Origin: Sergeia podlipaevii
Taxonomy: Eukaryota; Euglenozoa; Kinetoplastea; Trypanosomatida; Trypanosomatidae
Assembly (NCBI GenBank): GCA_030849805.1
Contig: JASANZ010001797.1
Coordinates: 1 to 15,860, forward strand
DNA: 15,860 bases
Direction: 5' to 3'
A program made the position numbers and the translations under genes. The notes below the pieces were generated by a model that was not told the origin of the DNA, searched no databases, and saw only the letters and a program-made list of their open reading frames with translations. The stretch's first letter is position 1. Each line of letters opens with the position of its first letter. Shown here one piece after another: positions 8,370 through 15,860 of this stretch.

Positions 8370-8376
8370 CCGCGAT

Positions 8377-9030
8377 ATGCAACAATCTCCGTCTCCATAC
8401 ACCCACGCGCTTCAGTCGCGTGAGTATTCCTCTCCAGACGCCCACATTGCTAAGCGGGCCATTGCCAGAGCGAATGCACACGCTGTCAAGATGTCCGCCC
8501 CCTGTGCTGCCGGTAGTGACCTCTATCAGAAAGAAAAAGATGATCTTGACCGTGCGGCTATTGGACGAGAGGAGATGGCGGCGATGAGCAGTCATCGCCG
8601 TGCATGTGCAATAGATGTGGTTGAGCGCAGTGGGGTGCCCCTTGCAGAGACCGCGTGTGAGTTAGACGTCTTCCACGCAGCGTGCGATGGCGATGCGGCG
8701 ATGATCAAGAAGAACCTTGATAGTGGCGTGGATATCAACGCCCTGGGGCAACCCCACCCGGGCCGCTACGACGGACAGCAGTTTGAGAAGCGGTGGACCT
8801 TCTACGCGCCACCAATCGTCTTTGCAGCAGCTTTTGGGCGTGAGCGGGCGGTGCGGGCACTAGTGCTGTGGGGGGCTAACGTACTGTGTGAGTCCTCGAC
8901 TGGGCTCATCGCACGCGAGTACGCCGAGCACCGCGGGTACGCGACGATTGTGGCGATTCTTGAAGAGGCAGAGGCAGAGGCGAAGCAAGGGGAAGCAATG
9001 ACTGCGCAGGGTAACCTAATCTCCACGTGA
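8377..9030 (+). CDS. Ankyrin-repeat protein
   Basis: 217 residues, stop TGA. The ATG at 8377 is the first one after the acceptor at 8301; an in-frame ATG at 8491 (Met39) is an alternative that would remove a Ser/His/Ala-rich N-terminus. Three ankyrin-type helix-turn-helix units can be read: residues 95-123 (ELDVFHAACDGD ... SGVDINAL), 143-172 (APPIVFAAAFGRERAVRALVLWGAN) and 175-203 (TGLIAREYAEHRGYATIVAILEEA). The first two keep the FHAA/FAAA core, the Gly turn and the G(V/A)(D/N) end of the repeat; the third is degenerate and ends in a Glu/Ala-rich helix. About 20 residues (124-142, GQPHPGRYDGQQF...) are inserted between repeats one and two. Ankyrin repeats mediate protein-protein contacts; there is no catalytic domain and I see no transmembrane segment, so it is probably an adaptor with unknown partner. 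Confidence is high for the gene and good for the fold. Confidence 0.85.
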   Translation: MQQSPSPYTHALQSREYSSPDAHIAKRAIARANAHAVKMSAPCAAGSDLYQKEKDDLDRAAIGREEMAAMSSHRRACAIDVVERSGVPLAETACELDVFHAACDGDAAMIKKNLDSGVDINALGQPHPGRYDGQQFEKRWTFYAPPIVFAAAFGRERAVRALVLWGANVLCESSTGLIAREYAEHRGYATIVAILEEAEAEAKQGEAMTAQGNLIST

Positions 9031-9224
9031 ACACGGCGATGTCAAGTCAATCGAGAAAGGGAGAGAGAACGAAAAGCGAAGGTGAGAGATCGTGTTTGTG
9101 TTGTGATTGTGATGTATATTATCAATCTCATTTTAGAGAAGCAAGCTAACGGCAACCGCGAAAAAGTGTGTGAATCATGTAGTTGAGATATTCTTTCTAT
9201 GTGTACGTGCTTTATTATTATTAT

Positions 9225-9250
9225 TAATATTATTAACAATGATAATATTA
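9225..9250 (+). other. AU-rich stem-loop in the ankyrin gene 3'UTR
   Basis: Positions 9225-9235 pair with 9240-9250 over 11 base pairs, including one G-U, around the four-base loop ACAA. The pairing is read directly from the sequence. It sits about 200 bases after the ankyrin stop, where a trypanosomatid 3'UTR element could act on stability or translation. It may also be a by-product of the neighbouring TTA repeat. Confidence 0.4.
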
Positions 9251-10524
9251 TTTCTGTGGAATGGCTTGCATTGAAGCCTTTTGATCATACTATGTGGTCT
9301 TGCACCTAAATCTGGTTTTTACACTATTCAATCTTACCTCTTCTTTTTTTCTCTCTTTCTTTTTTTTTTAATTATTATTATTATTGTCTCCGACTGACCT
9401 CACTACTATGTTTACGTGTGTTACTTTTTTTCCATATATACTTCAGTATAGTTCCTCAGATACACACGCGTGGAGTGTGGAAGAAGAGCGCATACACAAG
9501 TGTGCACGTACAATTTTTTTTTTTAAACCTTTTCATTTTCATTTTCATTTATTTATTTTTGCACCTTGTGAACACTCCCTAGAAATTGGTGAGCGCAGTA
9601 CTGTATGTGTGTGTGCGTGTGTGTGTAGAACTCTGCTTTATATACGCGCATACTCACCGTTTGCGTACATATATATATTGTATGTATCGCATAATACTTA
9701 TCTTACAGACTCCTTTTATTTTTTACTTTCAAGCTGGCTAAAGGGGCTTCTTTTTCCTTTTTCAAAAAAAAAAACTTGCTTGCTTTCTATAGTTTATTAG
9801 TGTCCGTGCACTGACAAGTGCACTATCACGTCTCATTACTAGGAAAGGGGAGAATATAATACAACGTTGCGCGTACTTCTCAGTATATCTAGTTGTAAAG
9901 CTTTGCCCATAAATATATACATATCTGTAACATACGTTGAGTTCGCTCAATTATCTTTTTTATTTTTGTTGTTGTTCTTGTTGATCTACTTGAATTGTCA
10001 AATACAAAAGGAAAAAAAAAAAAAGATCCTTCTTATTATCACTTTCCCCCTCCCCCTCTCATTGTTTATATATTTAGCCTTTGTGTGCTCGGCTTCTTCT
10101 CTGTTTTTTTTTTCTCCCTCTTCTTGTTTTATTCTTCCGTGTTCTTTATTTCTTTGTAACTTTTGTCTATAGTGATCTATTTTTTGTTTGTTTGTTTGCC
10201 TTTGCCATTGTTTCTATTATTATTATTTATTTTCCTTTTTGCGCGCGATATCTGAGCGAGTGTGTGTTTGTGCTTGTGTGGGTGAGTACGTGTGGGTTTT
10301 TTGACGCTTTTCACCTGTATTATTACTGATCTCCCCAATTCTTTTTTTTTTTTTGATTTTATTAGGTGTGTATATATATCTAAACAGTCTTAGAAAGACG
10401 AACTATTTGTTTTGCTACTTGTTGATTAGGAAGGGTTCTCTTCAGAAGAAAAAGAAGAAGGAAAAGAAAAGAAGAGGTGCAGGTGGTTTTCTGCCCATTC
10501 TCAGAGTACGTTCCCATTTTTTGA

Positions 10525-10565
10525 TTTTACCTCCCTTTCTTCTTTTTTCTCTTCTCTCCCTTTAG
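10525..10565 (+). promoter_or_regulatory. Polypyrimidine tract and putative trans-splice acceptor for the large hypothetical gene
   Basis: A T/C tract, almost unbroken from 10530 to 10563, ends directly in TTTAG with AG at 10564-10565. This is the strongest acceptor in the window. It leaves a 22-base 5'UTR before the ATG at 10588, short but workable with the spliced leader added. Other AGs upstream could give longer leaders, none of which would contain an ATG. Confidence 0.65.
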
Positions 10566-10587
10566 ATTGTCCCCGGTGTGTCCCGTC

Positions 10588-13500
10588 ATGCGACACTTCA
10601 AGTCTTCGAGCGCCAGAAGCAAAGGTTGCAACGGCACATCAGCAGCAACTGCTACGGTATCTCCGTCTCACGCAGGCAATTCACCGACCACTACCATGCG
10701 CTCCTCACCGGCGACTGCGCGTACGTTTGGCGCAAGAGAGCTCTCAGCATCACGCAACCTCAACGGCAAAGCAAAGCACAACACCACCGTCAGCAGCAGC
10801 AACGACATCATCTCTCCTCTCGGCACAAGTGGTGCGAAACACGAGGGCGTTTCATCTCCAAGTTCCGGCGCAAGTACGGCACGACCCAGTCAGACCATCC
10901 CACAGCCTCCGCGCTCCACACGTCCAACGGCAGTTCCTCGTTCCTTTAGGAGTTGTGCGGACCCACGCACAGCAGGCGCACAGAGCTACATTAGAGGTGG
11001 GGGCACTAGCCCTGTAGCGAACAAAGCAACAGCCACGCGCACATCCACTAGCAATACTCACGCAGGAGGCGTAGCAGGCACTGCGCCATCTCACGGCCAT
11101 ACAACGGTGAACCAGAGCAAAGAGAACAACCTCAACGACGATACCGCCACCACCATCTCACCGACCCCTGCGCCGGCACACACGTGTGTGGCGAGCACAG
11201 ACGATGAATACCCTGCGCTTGCACTCTCCAGTAGCCTTCCCTGCAAGGCCATCCAACCCGCCACGTGCGCACCTCTGCGCTTGAGCCCATGCCATTCAAT
11301 CCTCGCTGAAAGCGGTAGTGGCACCGATGATGTCGCTACACAGCTCGGCTCCTTCATCAGGCACCTTCCAGAGCGCTGGAGCCTGCCTGTTGTGCGTGCA
11401 GTGACCCTGCAGTGTGTCTCGGAGCGGCTGCCGAGTCGTCTGCTAAGTGGGAGTGCTCTCTGTGATCTTTACGGCGACCTCAAAGCTGAGCTGGACTTTC
11501 GCAAGTACTTTGCCGAGGTGGGCCGTTACGATGGCTATGGTATTGTCAGCATGGCGGTCGACCTGTATCACATGCATACCGTCGCGCCGATCATCTTGCG
11601 ACTGCGCCTCAACCGCATTAAGGAGGTAAAGGTGCAGCAAGCCGTGGAGGATCTTGTGCGCCGGCAGCAGCGGCGTGGAGAGCGAGTGGCGGACCAGCCT
11701 GCTTCCCAACGCACCCGTGCAGAGGTCGCCATACAGTTGCTGAGGCCTCGCTGGATGGATGATGTCTCATTCGGTGCCCACCTTGCACAGGGCGTAGTGC
11801 GGTCTCTCCCACCTGGCCCTCGCCTCTTCGTGAGCAAGCGAGCGGGAAGCTGCGCGGTCAGCACAAGCACGGGCATGATGCTCGGGGACACGCTACAAGC
11901 GGCAACCAACCGGCGCAGTCCAAGTAGGTCTCTGACTCTCGGGGCGTCCATAGTGGTCCCTGAACTTACTTACGCCTCTGTCTCCTTTGAGCACATGCCT
12001 TCCATCTTTTTAAAGAAAAAAGCAGAACTTACTGAAGCGCAGATGGAAGTCGCAAAAGCGGGTGATAGAGGCGTGGATGCTGGCAGTAGTGGTGATGGCG
12101 CTGGTAACGCCCATGCGCCGAAAGCGGGAGGTCGACGGCATGTGACGCCGTACTTTTCACGAGAGTTTGTGAGCACGGTGGCGTATGGCAACGACGCCTC
12201 CTCTATCTTCTGCACGACGCTGGCGCCGGAGTTCTTGGTGGGTATGTCGAGCTTCCTCGTGCACCCCATGCGGGCGATGACGGCGAGCATTAGAGCCACA
12301 CTGCACCGCTTATACAACGCTCTCACGACGGAACTGCTACGTACAACAGGCGCTAACAACAACAACAGCAACTGTGTCAGTATCTCTCCGGCGATGAGTG
12401 CCAGCAGCAACGGCATCTCCACTGCTAACGGAAACAAGCACAACGCAACCGGGGCCGCCTCTATCGTCTCCAGCAGTTTCGCGGCAGGCGCAAACCCAGC
12501 CACTCCAGCAGCAGTGGGTGGCTCGAACGGACTGCTCATGACAACAACGTACTCGCGTCAGCACACGCGTTCGCCACCTGTTCAGTTGGCCCTGCTGTAT
12601 GTGCGCGGTAACCATCTCTACTATGCGTCAACACCCAAGTTGCAAGGGAAGCTGTTTATCGCCAGCACGGATCTTCGTCTGCGCGTCATTGTAGAGCTGG
12701 ACGACGATAATCAGACGCTAGGCAGCACAGTCCGAGGCCTCGCCAGCTCAACTCGCTCACTTTCTCCCATGGCAGCCGGTGGTACTGGTACCGCAAACAT
12801 CTACGAGATGCCGTACATCACACGCGCCTCAGTGGATCTAGTACAGCTCCAAAGCGCTAGAATCTTGGCTGTGAACACAGCAGCAGCAGCAGCGGCAGTG
12901 CGTGACACTGAAAATAAACATTTGCAGGTTGGTGTCACTACCCCACCACTACCCCCTCATAACACGCGTCGCCGCCCTCCATCGCTGGATGCCTCCATGC
13001 TTGGCAACCATGTCCCTGCTCAAGAATACAGTACTAGTCCCACTAATGGTAGTGGTGCTCCTCCAGTCGCAAGCAATGCGACCGCAGCGCTACCGCCAGT
13101 CGATGCGGATTCAGCTCTTCCTCCAGTAGTGATTACGGCGGAAGGAGAGTTCTGGACGGCAGTGACGGACCATGCAGTCTCTCAGTTGATTCATGCGTTG
13201 CTGCTGATCAACGCAGACGCAGAGGTCGTGGCAGATGGTTTGTGGAACACTGCTCGGCCGCCGCACGACGCGATAGACCTGAGCCGCATCAGGGATCTTC
13301 TCTTGCCTTTTTCAAAGCTCATCCAACGTCGGCTTGAAGAGTTCTACCGGAGTCGTGTGCACTATTATGTGGAACTCGATGCGAGTAATGTCCAGCCCAT
13401 GCAGAGCAAGTATGACGCGGAACTGCGCGCACTTGCTCAGAAACGGCGGAGGAACGAAGAAGACTGCGATGCCAACGCGGCCTCGGCGACCCCCGAAGCA

Positions 13501-13977
13501 GTGCAGTGCCTTCATTCCGCGGCCACTGGGTCCACCTCAACGACCACTACCACTACCACAACAAGCACGACTGAGGAAGATGTGCGTGCGGATACGGCGG
13601 CGGTAAGGAATAGACAGTCACTGTGTGATGCGATGGCATCAGTGCTGGCTCTGTACGCTGGTGCAGAACAACAACAGCAACAACAACAACAGCAGCAACA
13701 GCATCGTAAAGGCGGGGTTGAAGGAATCGGGCGTGCTGTAGCGAGTGGGTCTCCAGACACTGCTGGAGACGAGGAAGGTGTCAGTAATAAAAACAATTGG
13801 GCCTGTTCAACACAGTCTTCGGTGACCACACTAGCGAAAGGAACAGTGGCAACCGACCACGTGCTGTCAGATGTCATACATGTAGACCAGCGCACATCAA
13901 CCACAACGCACACGCCGCCACCTGTACCGACTTCGTTCTCAATCAAAATTGTCATTGTTCCTATCAAGCAGCTATGA
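10588..13977 (+). CDS. Large hypothetical protein with low-complexity linkers
   Basis: 1129 residues, stop TGA. The frame extends to 10567 only through TTG, so the ATG at 10588, first after the acceptor, is chosen. I do not recognise a family. Residues 1-245 are Ser/Thr/Ala-rich, basic and likely disordered. Ordered-looking blocks follow: about 250-430 (FIRHLPERWSLPVVRAV ..., rich in Leu/Arg helices), 512-590 (TPYFSREFVSTVAYGNDASS ... helix), 661-800 (VQLALLYVRGNHLYYAS, then beta-like LRLRVIVELDDD) and 846-960 (FWTAVTDHAVSQLIHALLL ... RSRVHYYVELDAS). Asn/Ser/Thr-rich linkers separate them. Residues 952-955 (KRRR) could be part of a nuclear signal. The C-terminus has a Thr run (about 13540-13570) and an 11-Gln run (13669-13701). 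No signal peptide, membrane span or catalytic motif is visible. Length, uninterrupted frame and codon use like its neighbours support a real gene; function is unknown. Confidence 0.85.
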   Translation: MRHFKSSSARSKGCNGTSAATATVSPSHAGNSPTTTMRSSPATARTFGARELSASRNLNGKAKHNTTVSSSNDIISPLGTSGAKHEGVSSPSSGASTARPSQTIPQPPRSTRPTAVPRSFRSCADPRTAGAQSYIRGGGTSPVANKATATRTSTSNTHAGGVAGTAPSHGHTTVNQSKENNLNDDTATTISPTPAPAHTCVASTDDEYPALALSSSLPCKAIQPATCAPLRLSPCHSILAESGSGTDDVATQLGSFIRHLPERWSLPVVRAVTLQCVSERLPSRLLSGSALCDLYGDLKAELDFRKYFAEVGRYDGYGIVSMAVDLYHMHTVAPIILRLRLNRIKEVKVQQAVEDLVRRQQRRGERVADQPASQRTRAEVAIQLLRPRWMDDVSFGAHLAQGVVRSLPPGPRLFVSKRAGSCAVSTSTGMMLGDTLQAATNRRSPSRSLTLGASIVVPELTYASVSFEHMPSIFLKKKAELTEAQMEVAKAGDRGVDAGSSGDGAGNAHAPKAGGRRHVTPYFSREFVSTVAYGNDASSIFCTTLAPEFLVGMSSFLVHPMRAMTASIRATLHRLYNALTTELLRTTGANNNNSNCVSISPAMSASSNGISTANGNKHNATGAASIVSSSFAAGANPATPAAVGGSNGLLMTTTYSRQHTRSPPVQLALLYVRGNHLYYASTPKLQGKLFIASTDLRLRVIVELDDDNQTLGSTVRGLASSTRSLSPMAAGGTGTANIYEMPYITRASVDLVQLQSARILAVNTAAAAAAVRDTENKHLQVGVTTPPLPPHNTRRRPPSLDASMLGNHVPAQEYSTSPTNGSGAPPVASNATAALPPVDADSALPPVVITAEGEFWTAVTDHAVSQLIHALLLINADAEVVADGLWNTARPPHDAIDLSRIRDLLLPFSKLIQRRLEEFYRSRVHYYVELDASNVQPMQSKYDAELRALAQKRRRNEEDCDANAASATPEAVQCLHSAATGSTSTTTTTTTTSTTEEDVRADTAAVRNRQSLCDAMASVLALYAGAEQQQQQQQQQQQHRKGGVEGIGRAVASGSPDTAGDEEGVSNKNNWACSTQSSVTTLAKGTVATDHVLSDVIHVDQRTSTTTHTPPPVPTSFSIKIVIVPIKQL
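13669..13701 (+). repeat. Poly-Gln tract (11 residues) in the large hypothetical protein
   Basis: Eleven consecutive Gln codons, mixing CAA and CAG. The mixed codons suggest that glutamine itself is maintained, or at least that this is not a recent pure-CAG slippage. Other Gln tracts are at 1186-1203 and 1285-1302 in the RING gene and near 4707-4724 in the cryptochrome gene. Confidence 0.9.
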
Positions 13978-14134
13978 TCACGCGATCGTGGTGAGCCGGG
14001 AATATATGAAAACTCATCAAATGGTACGAAAACAAAAGTTAAAGAAGTGACTCATTTTTTCTTTTTCCTTTTATTTTATATCGCTATCTATTTAAAGACA
14101 ATATACATATTTTGGAAGGGGGGCTGGCACTTCT

Positions 14135-14152
14135 ATCTATCTATGGATAGAT
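14135..14152 (+). other. Short perfect stem-loop in the 3'UTR of the hypothetical gene
   Basis: ATCTATC at 14135-14141 pairs with GATAGAT at 14146-14152 around the loop TATG, giving seven perfect pairs. It is about 160 bases after the stop codon. The surrounding sequence is repetitive (TATC/GATA units), so the hairpin may be incidental. Confidence 0.3.
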
Positions 14153-14655
14153 GCAGATATACATAGATGTAGATGTGCCTTTGTGAACATAAGTGAGTGG
14201 ATTAGTGTGCGTGTGCATATGTATGTGTGTGTGTGTTTGTGTGTGCATATATATACAATCCTCTCCTCTCCCCAAACTTCCAATTTTTTTTATAATGATT
14301 TGCTGCTGCCGCTGCTCTCATCCCGCACGTCCTCCTCCCACTTCTCTCTCTCTTCCTTTCTTCGTTATCGTGTACGATAGCTTCGTTATCACACATTTTG
14401 GAGGGGAAGAAGGAGAAGAAAATTTGTGTATAAATGGCAAAAAAAAAAAAAAGTATATATAAAAAAAGGGGGGAAAACGAAAACGATGTGAGGATGATGC
14501 GTGAGAGAACACAGCCAACCCTACATAATAATAATAATAAAGCAAACAAACAGAAAAAATGATAATAATGATTCCCCAATCACAGTACTTTCTTTTTTTT
14601 CATTCTCACTTCAAAAAAGGCATAAAGCTTTCTCATATATCTTTCTCTTCTTTAC

Positions 14656-14676
14656 AAAAAAAAAAAAAAAAAAAAA
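14656..14676. repeat. 21-base poly-A run
   Basis: An uninterrupted run of 21 A directly after a T/C-rich stretch. A retroposon tail is one possible reading, but no recognisable retroposon body or target-site duplication is visible upstream, so it is recorded as a homopolymer only. Confidence 0.85.
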
Positions 14677-14808
14677 GACTCCTCGCTGCTCCCCAAAAAG
14701 ATTCCTTCCCGAAATGCTGGGAGAAATCCTTGACGACGGCCCTTGTGAGAGCGGGAAAGAGAACACTTTTCAAAAAATAAAAAAAAAGAAAGAGAATTTA
14801 TGTGTGTA

Positions 14809-14830
14809 TGTGTGTGTGTGTGTGTGTGTG
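14809..14830. repeat. (TG)n microsatellite
   Basis: A perfect TG tract of 22 bases, followed directly by a short TA repeat, in the terminal intergenic region. Confidence 0.9.
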
Positions 14831-15860
14831 AATATATATATTTAGGAGAGAAAGTAGCAAGAGGTTAGTAGCGTTTGCGATCGTTGTGTATTCGAATTGG
14901 TCGTCGTATGAGAAAGCATTAGAAGGCAAGGATTCTGCACGTGATATGGATAGGTTGTAGGTAGCTTTGCTCTCATTATGATAGATTGAAGAATGCATGG
15001 GCAGTACGCGTGTTTTTTTTTCTGCAATCATGGTCGTGTACACACATGGCCTTTCTTAATGATATTTTATCAATTTTTCTTTTTTTACGATAAAGAACTG
15101 CTTGATTCCATGACGGCAACTCTTGCCCTCTCTCTCTTCCTCTCTCCAGTTGTTTCTCAGCAGCACTTTATGAAGCAAAGAAAAGCACGAACAAATCGTA
15201 CCATATAGGGCGGCGTCACATGACTGTGTGGCTGCGCGTGTATTTTGTTGTGTCTTCTCTCTTTCCTTTTCTCTTCTTTATATTGGCTAGCTCCCTTTCT
15301 TCTTCTTCTTCTTTAGGATCTTTGTGAAGGAGCAGCAACCATTTCTTTATCCAATTCATGATTCAGCAGAAGCAATTGCTATTCCATTCCCTTTCTTTTT
15401 TTCTTTTGAAAAGGTCTTATGTCTTTGTGTGTGTATGACCTTCTCTTTAGATAATAATAATAATAAAGGATGTTGTTTTTGTTGATAATGGGTGGTGACA
15501 TCACTGTTTGCTCAGTCAAGCCGAGGCGTCTTTCACCTTTTTAAGTACTGTTGCGGTGGTCATGTTTCTTTTGACTTTTTCTTTCCTTTGTGTGTGTGTG
15601 TCTGGTACTTTGTGGGTTATGCGTTGTTTTGCGGTCTCGTTGTGCTTTTTTTTTCTTTTTTTATTTTTCATCTTTTTGTTGTTGTTCTTTTTTTGATTCC
15701 TTGGCTATGAATCAGCATGGGAGACCTTTTTTTGCTTAGTTATTAATGTTTGGTTAGAAATTTATCCCTCCTTTTTTCTTTCTTTCTTTCTTTTTTTTCA
15801 TTTGATATAGTTGAAAACGCTTGTGTAATGGGTAGAAAAGTTCGCTTTCTCTCTCTCTCT

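Larger units (their letters stand above)
7674..8376 (+). other. Intergenic region: cryptochrome 3'UTR and ankyrin gene 5'UTR
   Basis: About 700 bases with a G-rich start (7681-7737), an A run near 7841-7853, T/C-rich stretches and (CT) repeats near 8036-8048, and an A-rich then (AAT)n leader just before the ankyrin ORF. No ATG occurs on the + strand between about 8052 and 8377. No RNA gene or mobile element was recognised. Confidence 0.65.
9031..10587 (+). other. Intergenic region: ankyrin 3'UTR and 5' flank of the large hypothetical gene
   Basis: About 1.56 kb, strongly T-rich in its second half, with several polypyrimidine-then-AG sites (for example AG at 10171-10172, 10364 region and 10564-10565). 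An AU-rich hairpin lies at 9225-9250. From 9685 to 10587 there is no ATG on the + strand. Open frames here (such as 9384-9800 and 9867-10172) are Phe/Leu/Ser runs from T-rich DNA and are not supported as genes. No RNA gene was recognised. Confidence 0.65.
13978..15860 (+). other. Long terminal intergenic region, no gene recognised
   Basis: Nearly 1.9 kb to the window end with no supportable CDS. It contains a short hairpin at 14135-14152, TG runs (around 14223-14245 and a 22-base run at 14809-14830), (AAT) tracts at 14524-14541 and 15451-15466, a 21-base A run at 14656-14676, a small GC-richer patch at 14677-14765 and T-rich pyrimidine stretches toward the end that could serve the next gene's trans-splicing. 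Small open frames here are low-complexity. I found no tRNA box pair, snoRNA box pair or retroposon signature. Confidence 0.6.

Noticed and set aside
14560..14676. Retroposon (SIDER-like) tail suggested by the 21-base A run
   Set aside because: I saw no recognisable signature of the trypanosomatid retroposon 5' end and no target-site duplication; homopolymers are common throughout these intergenic regions.
14501..14845. 114-residue open frame in the terminal intergenic region
   Set aside because: It consists of Lys, Ile and Val-Cys runs from A runs, AAT repeats and the TG microsatellite.
14886..14906. TTCGAAT resembling a tRNA T loop
   Set aside because: The five bases on each side do not pair and no acceptor stem or A box is visible.

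Overview
The window looks like nuclear DNA of a trypanosomatid flagellate (Kinetoplastea), most likely a Leishmania-like member. All four credible protein genes lie on the + strand without introns. Each ORF is preceded by a long polypyrimidine tract and then an AG, the layout expected for SL trans-splicing of a polycistronic transcript. The intergenic DNA is AT-rich and full of (GT)n, (CT)n, (AAT)n and homopolymer runs, while the coding regions are GC-richer and carry poly-Gln, poly-Ala, poly-Ser and poly-Thr tracts. This placement is inferred from architecture; I cannot name the species.

Layout: (1) 346-2979, an 877-residue protein with a long disordered N-terminus and a C-terminal RING-H2 domain, probably an E3 ubiquitin ligase. 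(2) 4236-7673, a 1145-residue photolyase/cryptochrome protein closest to Cry-DASH, with a ~420-residue N-terminal extension that begins like a mitochondrial presequence. (3) 8377-9030, a 217-residue ankyrin-repeat protein. (4) 10588-13977, a 1129-residue protein of unknown function in which three or four ordered blocks are separated by low-complexity linkers. The rest is untranslated or intergenic sequence: 1-345, 2980-4235, 7674-8376, 9031-10587 and 13978-15860. I found no convincing tRNA, rRNA, snoRNA, CRISPR array or intact mobile element.

Starts: three of the long open frames extend upstream of the first ATG only through TTG codons. I therefore set the starts at 4236, 8377 and 10588, each the first in-frame ATG after a plausible splice acceptor. 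The frame at 346 already begins with ATG. The genes share a transcription unit but nothing suggests a shared pathway, as is usual in trypanosomatids.

The most interesting gene is the cryptochrome-like one. Aligned by eye to E. coli photolyase and Cry-DASH motifs, it keeps the fold signatures and two of the three tryptophans of the photoreduction triad. The FAD-proximal Trp is Phe971, the residue facing flavin N5 is Cys967 (as in insect CRY), and two lesion-contacting positions are Arg. This suggests a rebuilt flavin pocket and possibly a non-repair role. A second notable signal is a ~900-base stretch before gene 4 with no ATG on the sense strand.
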